From assembly GCA_034190875.2 (NCBI GenBank), contig CM067354.1:8730328-8794327 (forward strand): a stretch of 64,000 nt of DNA. The letters are read 5' to 3'. This document shows positions 33,231-45,600 of the stretch, piece after piece (the first letter of the stretch is position 1; the number at the start of each line of letters is the position of its first letter). The notes under the pieces were generated by a model, which saw only the letters and a program-made list of their open reading frames with translations, did no database searches and was not told the origin of the DNA. The translations under genes and the position numbers were made by a program. The stretch is from Urechis unicinctus (taxonomy: Eukaryota; Annelida; Polychaeta; Xenopneusta; Urechidae).

Positions 33231-34883
33231 ACGATTAATATCAGTTATAAAAAGTAACCTTCTCTAAACATCAGGCAATAGCTGCCACGACTGTCCCAGC
33301 CAAGCGGAAGTGCATATCTGCCAAAAAGAACCCACCCAAATGTTAGTAACACCATTCATATACATCTAGAACCAGAGATACATATATTGAAGATTATGAA
33401 GAACATATAGTAAACTAAAAATGTTATGAGATTAATTATTGAGTTTATACTTAACACGTCAAGGTCATTGGTTAGCTTAAAAGTACAAGTCCTTCAAGAT
33501 GTTGTGATGTAAAAAGTATCACGTTTGTTCAACCATCGAAACGGGACTTGTGATCATTTGCAAGACATTTGATAATGTTTAGGCATGTTTCATAAAGAAA
33601 TGGAGAAGGGCAGCATTCCTGTTATTTCTACGAACATCAGATACAGCTCAATCAGAAAACTAAAAGTTACCTACAACAGTTATGAAGAAGGGAAATATCA
33701 TACATGTAGAATAATTTATTATTATTTCCATTCTGTTGAAAATCCGACCCCCGTGGATTACTGACCCAGTTTTTAGGAACGCCACGATCCTTGGATTGGT
33801 CATATCTATTTCGGTGTACCATTGAGGCAATTGTGTCTTCATGGTAAGGAAGCCGACCAATGTTTCCCGCGCGCGCAACTGACTAAACTTGCTGGTGCGA
33901 AGGAAGCGCAGGAGGTATTCCGTGTCTGGAGCGGAATGTAAATAAGGTAGAGGTACAAGATGACTCATTACAGAAAAACATACTTGACAAGTCAAAGAAC
34001 GAATCACATTTTGTCAATTAATTTCTTTGATTTAAGAAATCTAGATCCCGACCTGTACACTTTCGATGAAATAAAAGATTACGCTGGTTAACGGCAACCT
34101 TGTGTACATTGGTCCACAAGGTAATGTTTACGGTTCTAAGTCAGTTCAATACAACTAGAAGTTGAAGCATTGCGCATGTACAAATGTATTTATTTCTATG
34201 GGGACTACTTATCCTATTCATACGCTGTGTAGCTTTGTTAGTGCAAGCCTCACCCATGATGATAAGTGGATAAATCTTTAGACTGCAATAGATTTTTTCA
34301 TGCAACAATAAGTGATATACATATTTGTTACTGTCATTCGTCGGTGGTGTTTTATACATGACAGCACATAGTATGACCAAAGATATAATATTATAATGTG
34401 ACATCGTTTGTGAAAACCCAGAAGCCGTTCACTTAGAATGAAGTGGAATACCATGTACGAGAACGTTTTGAGCGATACGTTATTGCGATCGGGGATTGTT
34501 TCACTAACAATACATAACTACGCTAGAATAGCTTTCGAGTAGCGCGTATGCTTAACTCGCAATGAGTCATTTCTGTGCGTAACTTGACACACTCGTATGC
34601 GTTATTAGTGAAACGGTCCCATTTCATACAAATTGTATGCGAGATACATAATGATATCAAAATAACGCTATGATTGTGTGACCTATATACCTGTTTAAAA
34701 CAACAAGGACGTAGCGATATGTCAGTTACCTGTTGGACATTTGATGTGGGGTTGTTGAATAATCCACTCTCTGAATGTATTGACAGCGCTCAGCCTCTCA
34801 GACGGAACCTCATTCAATTCCTCCAGGGCCAGCTTCTTGTCATCCTCAGTCAGACTGCATTGGTACCCGTCAACTTCTCCCAT
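31409..34883 (-). CDS. CRAL-TRIO lipid-transfer protein, tandem copy B (314 aa, intact)
   Basis: A minus-strand gene with seven coding exons: 34730-34883, 33766-33925, 33259-33317, 32337-32536, 32097-32207, 31830-31950, 31409-31548. They sum to 945 nt, 314 codons plus stop. It starts MGEVDGYQCSLTEDDKK. Exon 2 has LLRFLRTSKFSQLRARETL (CRAL-TRIO N domain). The C-terminal lipid-binding domain spans roughly residues 100-270, with GFEMKHITYWGM, GRYKGFHNYNAGN and HVHGNMEEVYKYIP then LPDEFLP. There is no signal peptide or membrane segment, so it is cytosolic. Family members bind tocopherol, retinoids or phosphoinositides; the ligand cannot be read from sequence. Exon lengths equal those of copy A except for that gene's missing base, proving tandem duplication. 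Confidence 0.92.
33158..33228. repeat. (TA)n microsatellite in an intron of copy B
   Basis: About 70 bp of uninterrupted alternating T and A. Confidence 0.95.
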
Positions 34884-35180
34884 GCTGAATCTTAAAGCTT
34901 GAGCTACGACCAGAGAAAGCAAACGAACAACACTCGGTGTGAAAAATAAAACAAAACTTATTCTTGTTTAGCATCAATTGATCAATTACCTGACAGAAAA
35001 TGTGGTATGTCACTGGAGGGAGTTTGCCTGGGGCAGCCGTCGTGGGGTGCGGGTATCAGCTGGTCTTGCAACACACTCATCGATTGCTCCTTCAAACCAG
35101 CTGACCGATCTGCTCTTCTCCACTAAACCCTGTCATACCCTTTAAAGCTCGCACTGTATCACGAGACTTTAAATTTCAGA
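34884..35180 (-). promoter_or_regulatory. 5' UTR exon and promoter neighbourhood of CRAL-TRIO copy B
   Basis: A GT donor on the minus strand (aggtaattgatc, near 34985) could end a non-coding first exon at about 34990-35090. That stretch resembles the region upstream of copy A. No TATA element stands out. Confidence 0.3.
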
Positions 35181-38100
35181 ACCACCCGGTCCCATTAGCT
35201 CACACAAGATTAAGGGTTCTCTTTCAAACTTTTAGTAAAATAATGCCACACCTTTGTCTGTTCGCGATTGGCAAGTTCAACACCAGCCGAGTTATGTTGC
35301 ATTCTAAAGTTGACTGTCGATCATCTGTCTTCCAAAGAGAAATAGAAAGGAGGGCATAATTTCGGGGTCAGACATAACAAGTAGATGTACGTGTGAGGTT
35401 TGATCAGGGTCTGAAACAGCCTTGGCACTAACTCATATACCCATATATATGGAGTAGCCCCACCGGGGTTTTACCCCAGTATAAGAAAAAAAAGAAGGTT
35501 GATCTGAACATTGAGTGGTACAGGCTGCACGCGACATTGGGTGCGAGTGAGTGTTTGATAAGGACGAGCCATGATTCACGAGGCGATCATCGATAGGACT
35601 ACTAAGTGTAACGTCGCTTAGCTTATTACAGATCTCACTTGCCCTTGCATTTTTTTCTGAAGCATTTAAGTCTATGTCTGGAGCGCAATATTTCGATGAC
35701 CATGTACAGGATGGATTTAACATTTATGTGGTTATTTAAGATATGACGAAGGCTGTAACTTATAAATTATTGATCGGTTAGAATCGTTTATATAAAACCA
35801 TACCATTAGACAAGGGTCGTTATCTTGTGTAGCGGGTGCAGCGTGAGTCTGATCGGGATTATGACAACATCACTTCGAACCCCTATTGTGTTGGGTAAAT
35901 ATCGTACCGTTTACATCATGACGCAAATCGTTGTATGTGATGATAATGATGGCGGCGTCATAATGGTTATCCAGAACGGCTGTGACACATTTCACCTATA
36001 ATGATCTTTGATTTTAGGTCGTGGTAAATTTATCAATGATACCACTGTGCCTTTTGCCAATGGATCAACCTGACAGACAAGCACAGTATGATGTCGCCAC
36101 TTATTTGTCAAATACATCATAACGCTTGTGATAGGAGGAATTATTATCAGATTGTGCGGATAAGTGAATAACGTAATATGAGTGGGGAAGAGGAAACGTC
36201 CATTATTTTACCGGATAGGGCCGGACATTACGCACGCCCCATCGCATGCGTTCACGAATGTGTGTCGGGGTGGGTGGCGGAAGGCTTATTATTCACGACT
36301 AATCCTGGTGAAGCGTAGTATATATATTTTTTAGGCGATATCAACAAGTAGTGAAACAAACAATCATTCTCCTGAGCAAAGGATATGTCAGCAAGTATTG
36401 ATTGCGTGAGCAATCTCGCCACGGCGATAACAGAAGGACAGAATATCACAATAAAGCATGATATACGGGAAGTAAGTGTGGGGAGGACCTGAGCAATAAA
36501 GCAATTTCCAAAAGACAAACGCAATACACCACGCGGGACGTAGAGATTTAAGCTGTGGTGAATATTCGTCGTTTTATGTTTGATATTGGTGTTATTTTGG
36601 AGAAATTGTTTATGAATATCGTTCTATAGACTATATAGACAGCGCGGAGGCAACCATGCCCAGGTTTACTTGCGCCGTAGTGGACTGTAAGGCCGATGTT
36701 CGCAAGAAAACGTAAAAACGCCCGTAGATGACAGTTAAGTTTACGTCAGTTGTATTAGTGACGTGACAAGTATATAGACTGTAATTGCAATTGCTAGACA
36801 TCAAAATAATCAAGGCTACAAGCCGTGCGACATGTCTCTTCGTCAGGCGGTAATGCTGGATTAGACTTTGCATTGGTTTTGAAGTCAGCCACACATGGCC
36901 ACAACATGTTTACAACCACTATCAAAACAAAGCGCAAAGTTAATATTGTACCAGTAAGTCTTCATAGGTATTTATTCATATTATTGAGATGTGTGAAATA
37001 TCTGAATTCAACTTTCTTAAGGTAAATATTCTAATTATATAAATTAAGAATTACCCTGTGCAGTCACATCCAGTAGACTCTATGGTTCCAGATGGGTACA
37101 GTGTATGGTTGCTCGGACTGGGACAGCTCCCTAACACATTACTCCCTCAGATAACACCTACCATGATTCAGGAATGTATATTCAACTGCATGTATGTGTC
37201 TGTTGAGGAACAGCTGATATCCCCTTTAGCTTTCAAATGATGCCACCTTGCTAGGACTCCATTTGTATTTGGACATCAAATGAATAAGACAGTAAGCCTC
37301 AGTAAGCTCAGATGCATTCGACATGTCGGCCTGACATGCAGAAAGTTTGTTGGGATCTGGAAAATTGACTTGCTGACCCTCTATGCTAATAGTTCTTCAT
37401 TCATTGTAAATATTTACGGTGCTGCAGGCATTTCTTACAAATTCTACGAGCTCACTTTTCCTATAACTCGAGCAAGGGATTCCCCTATCTTTGAGGAAAG
37501 TTTTCAGCTGGGGTCCTTTTTAACTAAGAAGGGGACAGTGTTGACATTGTGTAGCAACAATCACGCACGCTAACTTCGAAATGATATCGGGTGAATACGG
37601 ATGTTCTTGCGTAATATACTCTCCAGACGACTGGAGATGAATGTAGTTGGCAACATTTTGGATCACTATTTTATGATAATCTCTGTGTTTGAAAACTGTT
37701 TCAAATGTGCTCATTGCGATGTGACAGCGTTCAGATGAATTTAAGCGAAGTTCAGAATACGCTTGACACCTTCGGCGACGTCTTTGATGTCCTTACAACT
37801 AAAGAAACACGCAACAAGAATGCGCGCAACAACACAGCGTTTTTTAGAGTGTGGTTAATGACGGGGTATGCTTTTGTCACTTACACCTTGTACGACTAGT
37901 ACGAGTTTTCGATGTTCGCGGCACACCCCTACCCAGGACAAGGCCATGTGCCCCCCCCCCCCCCACCCCACCCCGCACACACACACACGCACGCACACAC
38001 ACACACGAGCCAAGACCTACCGTTGGCAGTTTAATTATCACGATTATAAACGTTACTCGTCATATATGTTGATTGAAAGATTGAACACCCCTATACCGCG

Positions 38101-38225
38101 ATCGATACGAATGTAACCGCACAAACGTCACATGGGTGTATTTTTTCATCATGCCCGTCGCACAATTATATTATTATAATACATGTTTTCGACGCTAGAT
38201 GGCGAGACGTATTCCTCATCGGAAT
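35181..38225. other. Gene-free intergenic stretch
   Basis: I find no family-recognisable exon. It holds a poly-C run (about 37951-37965) and a CA-rich run (about 37975-38008). Small open frames at 37058-37240 and 37280-37573 match nothing I know. Confidence 0.4.
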
Positions 38226-38228
38226 TCA

Positions 38229-38408
38229 ACCAATCAGCGGGTCTGTTTGTGGAGCGATGAGTCTAACGCCATTTATAAGCAGTGTGTCATGCAGTCGGCA
38301 AGTGCTGGAAAGATTGCCTCATATAAATTAGATAAATTCTGCTGACGTTTTCTACACTGAAGGAATAAATTAACAAATACATAGTGAATATAAATCCAGC
38401 CATAAAAG
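38229..38408 (+). promoter_or_regulatory. Putative HMGCR promoter and non-coding first exon
   Basis: A CCAAT box (aaccaatcagcg, about 38229-38239) is followed about 40 bases on by a TATA-like tttataag (38272-38279). A consensus donor aaaag|gtacgtga at 38408 could end a 5' UTR exon starting near 38300. The next acceptor on the strand is 7 bases before the HMGCR start codon. The linkage is inferred from order and splice signals only. Confidence 0.35.
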
Positions 38409-39675
38409 GTACGTGACACGATAATTTACTATTTAATCGAGTCTGTCTTTGTGATCAGCTGAGACCATTGGCAACGATGACCTTGCCGTGGTTTCAGGCT
38501 GCGCATGGACGTGATGCGTGACAGACTAATCCCGTGGCAGTTGATTTCTGATGTTGAAATCAATTGCTAACGTATAGATTCATTTATTACTGAAGCTGTT
38601 ACCATCACAAGGCAACTGATAGTGATCAGGCTGAAATAAATCACTAGTGCTGTGTTTGGCTTCTGAATAGCAGAGTGTAGGCTGCATTTTATAGATAGCA
38701 TTATTCGAGTCAGACAGGGATCATAACACCTGATAACGAGTTATGAGCACTACCCCAACAGACCAATGTCAGGTTGTATCACCTAGTTGGTCTAACAGAA
38801 CGACCACCTATTTTGTTGTTGATTCAGACACATCCTGACAGAATACACCACTTTTATTCATCATTCGGTGTGGTATTTGTGCAACAGTGATTGCTTGTGG
38901 ACTTTTCTACATGTTAGACAAGGTCTTTTTAGCTTTGTGCCACAAATAGTCCCTGTGAACCGGCGTCTTGCTAGCTGCCTTGCCTATGTACCAATTGGTA
39001 AAAATTTCCGCTGGTCAGTTGCCACCTTACCGGCATTTAGCCAAGTCGAGCCCCGATATTACCACTCGGTGTGATTTTAGGCTGAGTTACTAATTCAGTT
39101 TTAAGTTGATAAAACTCGCCTTAAGTTCAGATAAATGTACGGTGAGTTGATTTTATTACATGAAACTAAATAAAATACATAGATACACAGATCTTTCCGT
39201 TGAAATCCCAAACTGATTTGTGGTAAGAGCTATAAGCAGTTTTTGAGTTCATCTTGACATGACGTATTATGCAATGGGTATCTTTTTTGTTTGGACAGGT
39301 AGAATCTGTTAAGGACGGGTAGCATCTCCTGGCTACCCATCCTGATGATGGGTGGCCATTTTAGTTAATTTCCAGTCCTGCAGGAGAATCATCCCCAATG
39401 ACCATCTATGGAAATGGACAAAGGGCATGATATATAATGCTTCACAATTAAAAACCCTGCGTATCATAACTTCACCTCATTAATCATATCCTGTCCAACT
39501 GTGTTTGACTGAAACACATTGAATCCAGGACTTACTGTTTAGACTGATTAGAATTAGTTTCCTGGTCCCTGCTGTCGATACACCCACAACCATTCACATG
39601 TCATCATCTTTAATCCATGCTTGCAATTACAATTATTAATAAAATGAATATCTGACATAAAATTGCAGACAGACA

Positions 39676-42600
39676 ATGTTGTCGAGGCTGTTCCGTACGT
39701 ACGGCCAGCTGTGTGCTGCTAAGCCGTGGGAGGTCATTATTGGCACAATCACTCTCACAGTATGCATTACATCCATGAGCCTCTATGCTGGCAGTGACAG
39801 GGTGTGTGGGTGGAATTACAAATGTGAAGAAGCAGTGAGTGGAAATTTCTTTATTCATGGAATTATATTAAATAAGCATAGTATATATCAAGTCCGATTG
39901 AAGTTGTGTGTCTACTTTGACCCCAGCTGATATGACCTGGTTTGATATGACCCTTTGAACCCAGCTGATATGACCTGGTTTGATTGTTGATGACAGGAGG
40001 TGAAGAGTTCCGACGTGATGGTTCTCTCCATCACCCGGTGTCTGGCTGTAATGTATGTCTACCTACAATTCAAAAACCTCCGCAAGCTCGGATCCAAGTA
40101 CCTGCTCGGTGAGTCACAGGACAATAGCCTGACCACTAATCTCAAACACTTACAGATATTTCTGTTGTCATATTTTATAACTAAATAATGAACACTGCTT
40201 CTCAAACTGCAATTGATGGTGATGTTTGGTAATCATTTTGTGTGTGATTGTGTTGACAGGAATAGCAGGTGTTTTTACAGTAGTCTCAAGCTTTGTATTC
40301 AGCTCTGCTGCGATAAAACTAATAGGGAGTGATCTCACGGGCCTGAAGTGAGTGACAGCTGATAACTCTCACCATAATGACTCACATATTACCCAATGTC
40401 TATAATTTGTTTCCTGTTTGCATGATGGACTGTTAAGCCCCATTCTTTATTGTCAACCCTCAGTGCTTGTCACCTGCTTCCCCCTAGTAAGGTTGAGTCT
40501 AATGACCACATGATGCCATGTTTCAGCGAGGCCCTTCCATTCTTCCTGCTTCTCGTTGATCTCTCTAAGGCCTGTGGTTTGGCCAGATTCGCTCTGAGCT
40601 CGACTTCACAGGTAAGCGCATATCCATGGTCTGCATTTCCACAGCACATCATTTCACACCCATTTAAATGATGCATTCTCATTGGAGGTAATGACACTGC
40701 CATGTGCTGCTGCTCCCAACAGGATGAAGTAATAGATAACATCGGTCGTGGTATGGCCATCCTGGGCCCCACCATCACCCTGGATGCCATCGTGGAGACC
40801 TTAGTGATTGGGGTAGGAACCCTGTCGGGTGTGCGGCAGCTGGAGACCATGTGCTGCTTTGGATGTCTCTCTGTCATCACTAATTATTTGGCCTTCATGA
40901 CCTTCTACCCGGCGTGTCTTGCCCTCGTACTGGAGGTGACATTTCTTAACAAACTTTATTCTGCCTGATGCCTCTGATGGACTCTTTGGTCATCTGATTG
41001 TGTTATGTTGATTTGAGGAACTGACAGATGAGCAATTGTTGCAGTTGTCACGTGAGCGTAACCAGGGGAGACCATTGTTGAGCATACAGCAGCTGACCAA
41101 GTACCTGCAGGAGGAAGAAACCAAACCAAACCCGGTGACCCAGCGGATCAAGATCATTATGGTGGGTTTTTATGACCTCTAAGTAACCTGCCTAAATGTT
41201 GCTTGTCTGGAAAATACACGTTGAAGGTTTTTTTTTGGATGCTCTCCTGTATTATGTTTGTGCGTGTGTTGGGTATGTTGTAATGATGTATTATGTGTGA
41301 AGGGTATGTTGTAATGGTGTATTATGTGTGAAGGGTATGTTGTAATGGTGTATTATATGTGTTGGGTATGTTGTAATGGTGTATTATATGTGTTGGGTAT
41401 GTTGTAATGGTGTATTATGTGTATTGGGTATGTTGTAATGGTGTATTATGTGTGTAGGGTATGTTGTAATGGAGTATTATGTTTATTGGGTATGTTGTAA
41501 TGGTGTATTATGTGTATTGGGTATGTTGTAATGGTGTATGATGTATGCAGTCTGCAGGCCTTGTCCTGGTCCACACCCACAGTCGCTTCATGGTCGGCTC
41601 AGACAATGATCTGGCCCCTGCTGCTCTTGACACGGCCCCCCTGTCTGGCAGCTTTATTGTACCAAGTGTACCTCTCTGGCAATTCTATCTGATGAAGTAA
41701 GTGGTTTCCTGAACATCCACACTCCTCTGCTTTGATCTTTATTTCACTACAATTCCCTCACTTTCTCACAGTGTTCACTATATTGTTACTTGATTTCCTC
41801 GTGTTAGGGTGACGCAGCCTGGATTGGACTACATCTTCACGTTTGCCCTGACACTTCTCTTGGCACTCAAGTACGTGTTCTATGACACGTCTGAACCTGA
41901 TGTCAGTATGATGGTGCAGCCCAGTAAGCCCGTCCCCTCGATGCAGACCCCAGAAGGGGAGGAACCTGTCACTCAGGCTGAAACCAACACCAGCAAGTGG
42001 GATGCTCCCTGTGACGATGGAGGTGAGTGTAGCTGGGCAAACGGGTGCTTCATAACTGTGCTTTTTGTGTGCTGATGTGGGATGGGGTGAGGGCTGGGGG
42101 AGAATGTGTAGGGGTGATGGGTTACAGATGTGTGTTTACTCTGTTGTCACATGTCATCGTTCTGTAATTTAAAGGTAATTAGTCTTTGAAATTTTCAACC
42201 CATGCTATGGAGTTGTTCACATAAGAGGGTACCCGTTCCTTGGAAGGTGTATATTGTAAAATATATATCAAACACTTGTACAGTTTACACACATAGTTTT
42301 GAGGGGAAACAATATTTGTAGAAGTCCTGCTGTATCTTGCTCAAGTGCGTTTAAACTGCATTTAAGTTCCTGATGTCAACTCCATAGTTACAGGTAGTTG
42401 GGGGGGGGGGGGTTGGTTAATGCTTAAGTCTACCCCTCACATACCCACCCAGTCCCTAACCTCCCCCCCCCCTCCACTCCTAACAACTTAACTAGTAGAT
42501 TTATTTATCAATCTCCAATTTCTTTATAATAGCTTTATAGCTAACTTGATCCAGTAAGTTGGTCTGTGAGTTACCACCCCTGACTGTGGGGTGATTGACT

Positions 42601-45600
42601 GCATCCAGTTCCAGCTCGCTGATCCCCGGTATATCAGTGCCAGGTCGTTCTCGATGTTATTGGCTTACATTTGAACTCATAACATCTCCAAGGCCAGGAG
42701 GTTATGTTATTCATGTAAAATTAAATAACCCTTGTGGCGTTCATGTAACTTGACCTTGTTGAGTAATGCGCTACAATCGAAAATCCACAATGCTCAAAAC
42801 TTACAAGCCTCATGGTCTTATCAATCAAAGTTTATCCAATGGATTAATTGTTGCCATTGCCCCAGTCTGACGGTAATATATCAATACGACGTCCTGCAGG
42901 GCTATCTAGGCCAGACTTTCTCCAGTAATCTCTAATATTGATACAGTCATAAAGCATGCGTATTCTTCGTGCCTGGAAGGTGTTCTCTGACATGAACAGA
43001 CCACTTCCAAAATAGGAAACTGGCCCCGAGGTCAGTGGTGTGCCGGTTGACTAACATGCCACCACCTCTGCCGATGCGAAGATCGTATGGTATCATCACG
43101 CGCGCTCTCACAACCAGCCAGTCCCGTGCCACCTCATTAGCATATTCTGATGAGCTAGCCATCGGCTGACGAATATGAAATGAGCCGCATGGCTGAGGTC
43201 GGAGGCGGAGATGGGGAGGGGTGCATTAGGTGTGTGCTGGAGGGTTGTCAGCGGTCTGCCTGTTAGAAGCAAAGAGACAGTCAGCTGACCGATCATAATG
43301 AGGATATTGGAGAAATTGGGTGGTTTCTACCGGCGACCAACCGAGACTGGTAAGTGGAGGGCAGTGTGGAAGGGGGGTGGGGGGGGGGGTCGATTATTAC
43401 ATGTTACAGCATCGCTGAGTGCCAGCGCGGTATTGGTTTCAAAGTATATATGGCGTTTCTGAGTTATTGGTAATTCTAGCAACCACAAACCGAGTTATTG
43501 ATTTTGGTCTGAAGGCTATTGCCGAGGGGGTGTCTGCCCCTGTGCTGTTTCCATGGTTATTTGCATAGGAAGTCATTGTTTTGTGGTAAACAATAGCTAC
43601 ACAAATTCAGGCTAGTGGGTTAATTATGTAATTTGTTATGAAATACTGTTCATACCTACCAGATGTGTTATTCAAAAAATGATTAGTTGAACATAACATC
43701 CTGTAAATGGGTCATTGTTCACTGATTAATACTTTACAGTTATAATCATCAAAACACCTGGTAAATGGCAGTGTAACATTGCTTGCCTAGGTATATATTT
43801 TTTCCACTCTCCTCTACATGGGGGGGGGAGGTGGTGGTGGTCACTATCAATTCCAAAGTTCGAAGGGAAATGTCATTTACATTTACTCTGTAATTGTGAG
43901 GACATATTACTTTTTGGACTATATACACCAGACACTCAATTGCTTTGCTGCGTCTATTAGCAGGTTTATTTTCAAATGACAGGAGTGCAGTGGATTGGGT
44001 TACTGGTGATGTTACAAATTTCAATTGGTGTTTCTTGGTTAAGAATTGTCTTAGTCATATGAGCAATTCACATTTGTTATTAATACATAGCTGTTAATGT
44101 GTTTGTCATTGATGTATAATTGTAAGCATCAAACCTGAGGTTTAACATTCATGCAAGACCCAAAACCAACCTGAATATACAAAACTCTGTATCATCCAGG
44201 TGTTTTGATGTTGTCAAAAGTTGGAGGCCTCGTCAAGTGCCACATGACCTTTTAAACACCATGACACTTTAGTTTGAGGTCACTCCTCTAGGAATACAGG
44301 TAGTCCCTGCCTCTTAGTTAGCTACGGTTGCTATAGCTCCGGTCGTAACGGTAACATGAATTTATACCGTTACGAAGACGCTATTCTTCAATAAATGGCA
44401 TCGATAGTTCGTTTCCAAACAAATCGCGATACGATGTCTGCCATTTTGGAAACTATTAATACTCGCGATTTCCCGCATTGCCTGAGCATCCCAAGTGGGG
44501 GGCACTTACCCTAACTCGGATATGGGTGTGCCGCGGGACCTCGAAAACCCGTACCCGTTGTACTCGTTGAGAATGAGAAAAAGTATACTCCATCGTACAA
44601 GGTATTATGCGAATGTCTAACCCGTCGTAAAAGTCGAGATGTTGAAAAAACCACCCCCTTCGTGCGGCACATGTATACTATATCTTTACACTTAAGTGCC
44701 CCCCCCCCCCCCCCCCCCCCCCCGGCTTAGCATTAGTCTTTGTCTTTCTGTGCATGCGCAGTGCATGTGGTCTTGAACTTGTAAACAAACATGTTGCTGT
44801 GTTTCTGACTTTTTACCGCTTCCCAAATTGATCGAACTATAAATAATTACCACGGATGAAATCACCAGCCGAAAAGGGATGAAATTGTCCGTAAAACATC
44901 ATTGCATTCTATAACTCCATCACTTGTGTATGTTTGGTGTTTGGTAGTTGTCTGAATCGATCTACAAATAATTGCGTTGCGTTGTTTCGAGAAACGGTAA
45001 GACTTCTACGCAGACGTCTAGTAGGGCTACGGTTGCTAATGCCATGATTCTGTGTGATACCAGACAAGCCTCAGGATGTGAAACCACTCAAGTCTTCTGC
45101 ATCATTCATTATTGGTGACTATGGGGATGAGTCAGAGGATAGCGACAGTGGCATCAGTGGTACCAAGGAAACCGATACCAAGGAGACCCAGACAGAAGCC
45201 ACCGCACCATCCAAAGCCAGTCCAGACAGTGATGGACCCCCACGTCCCCTTGAGGAGTGTGTCACCTTGATGAAATCCGATGTGAGTGCCGAGAGAATTC
45301 TGTAATTTATGTGTGTATGTCATGAGGATAGGATATCATTCATTTGGTGTTTTTGTAATCTTACGCCAATCTATTTGTTTTACTATGGTTTGATGTTACA
45401 ATGAAATATGGTTTAGTGAGTCTAGACTAGAACAGATGCTATCTCACGATGTCCTGCTTATGTTGAGTTGTTTTTCCATGTTCCAGCTAGGACCCTCCCA
45501 GCTGACCGATGAAGAGATCATCATGCTTGTCAAAAGCAAACACATCCCAGCTTATAAACTGGAAGGCATGCTTGGCGACCATGTCAGAGGTGTCAACATC

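Larger units (their letters stand above)
42023..45063 (+). other. Large HMGCR intron 8 (3.0 kb)
   Basis: It separates membrane-domain exons from linker and catalytic exons. It holds G/C homopolymers (about 42404, 42465, 43376-43390, 44700-44722), a repeat also found at 15.2 kb (about 44555-44640), and a candidate alternative first exon at 43298-43349. Confidence 0.85.

Noticed and set aside
35433..35723. 96-codon minus-strand frame upstream of CRAL-TRIO copy B
   Set aside because: It matches no family, and copy A has no counterpart upstream.
36656..36715. Short frame MPRFTCAVVDCKADVRKKT resembling the start of a THAP zinc finger
   Set aside because: It stops after 19 codons, has no suitable donor nearby, and lacks the later THAP residues.
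37058..37573. Two open frames (60 and 97 codons) with protein-like composition
   Set aside because: I could not relate them to a family or place convincing splice sites, so they are not called as exons.
37951..37975. CACCCCAC match to a sterol regulatory element, upstream of HMGCR
   Set aside because: It lies inside a C-rich low-complexity run about 300 bases from the presumed TATA, so the match is expected by chance.
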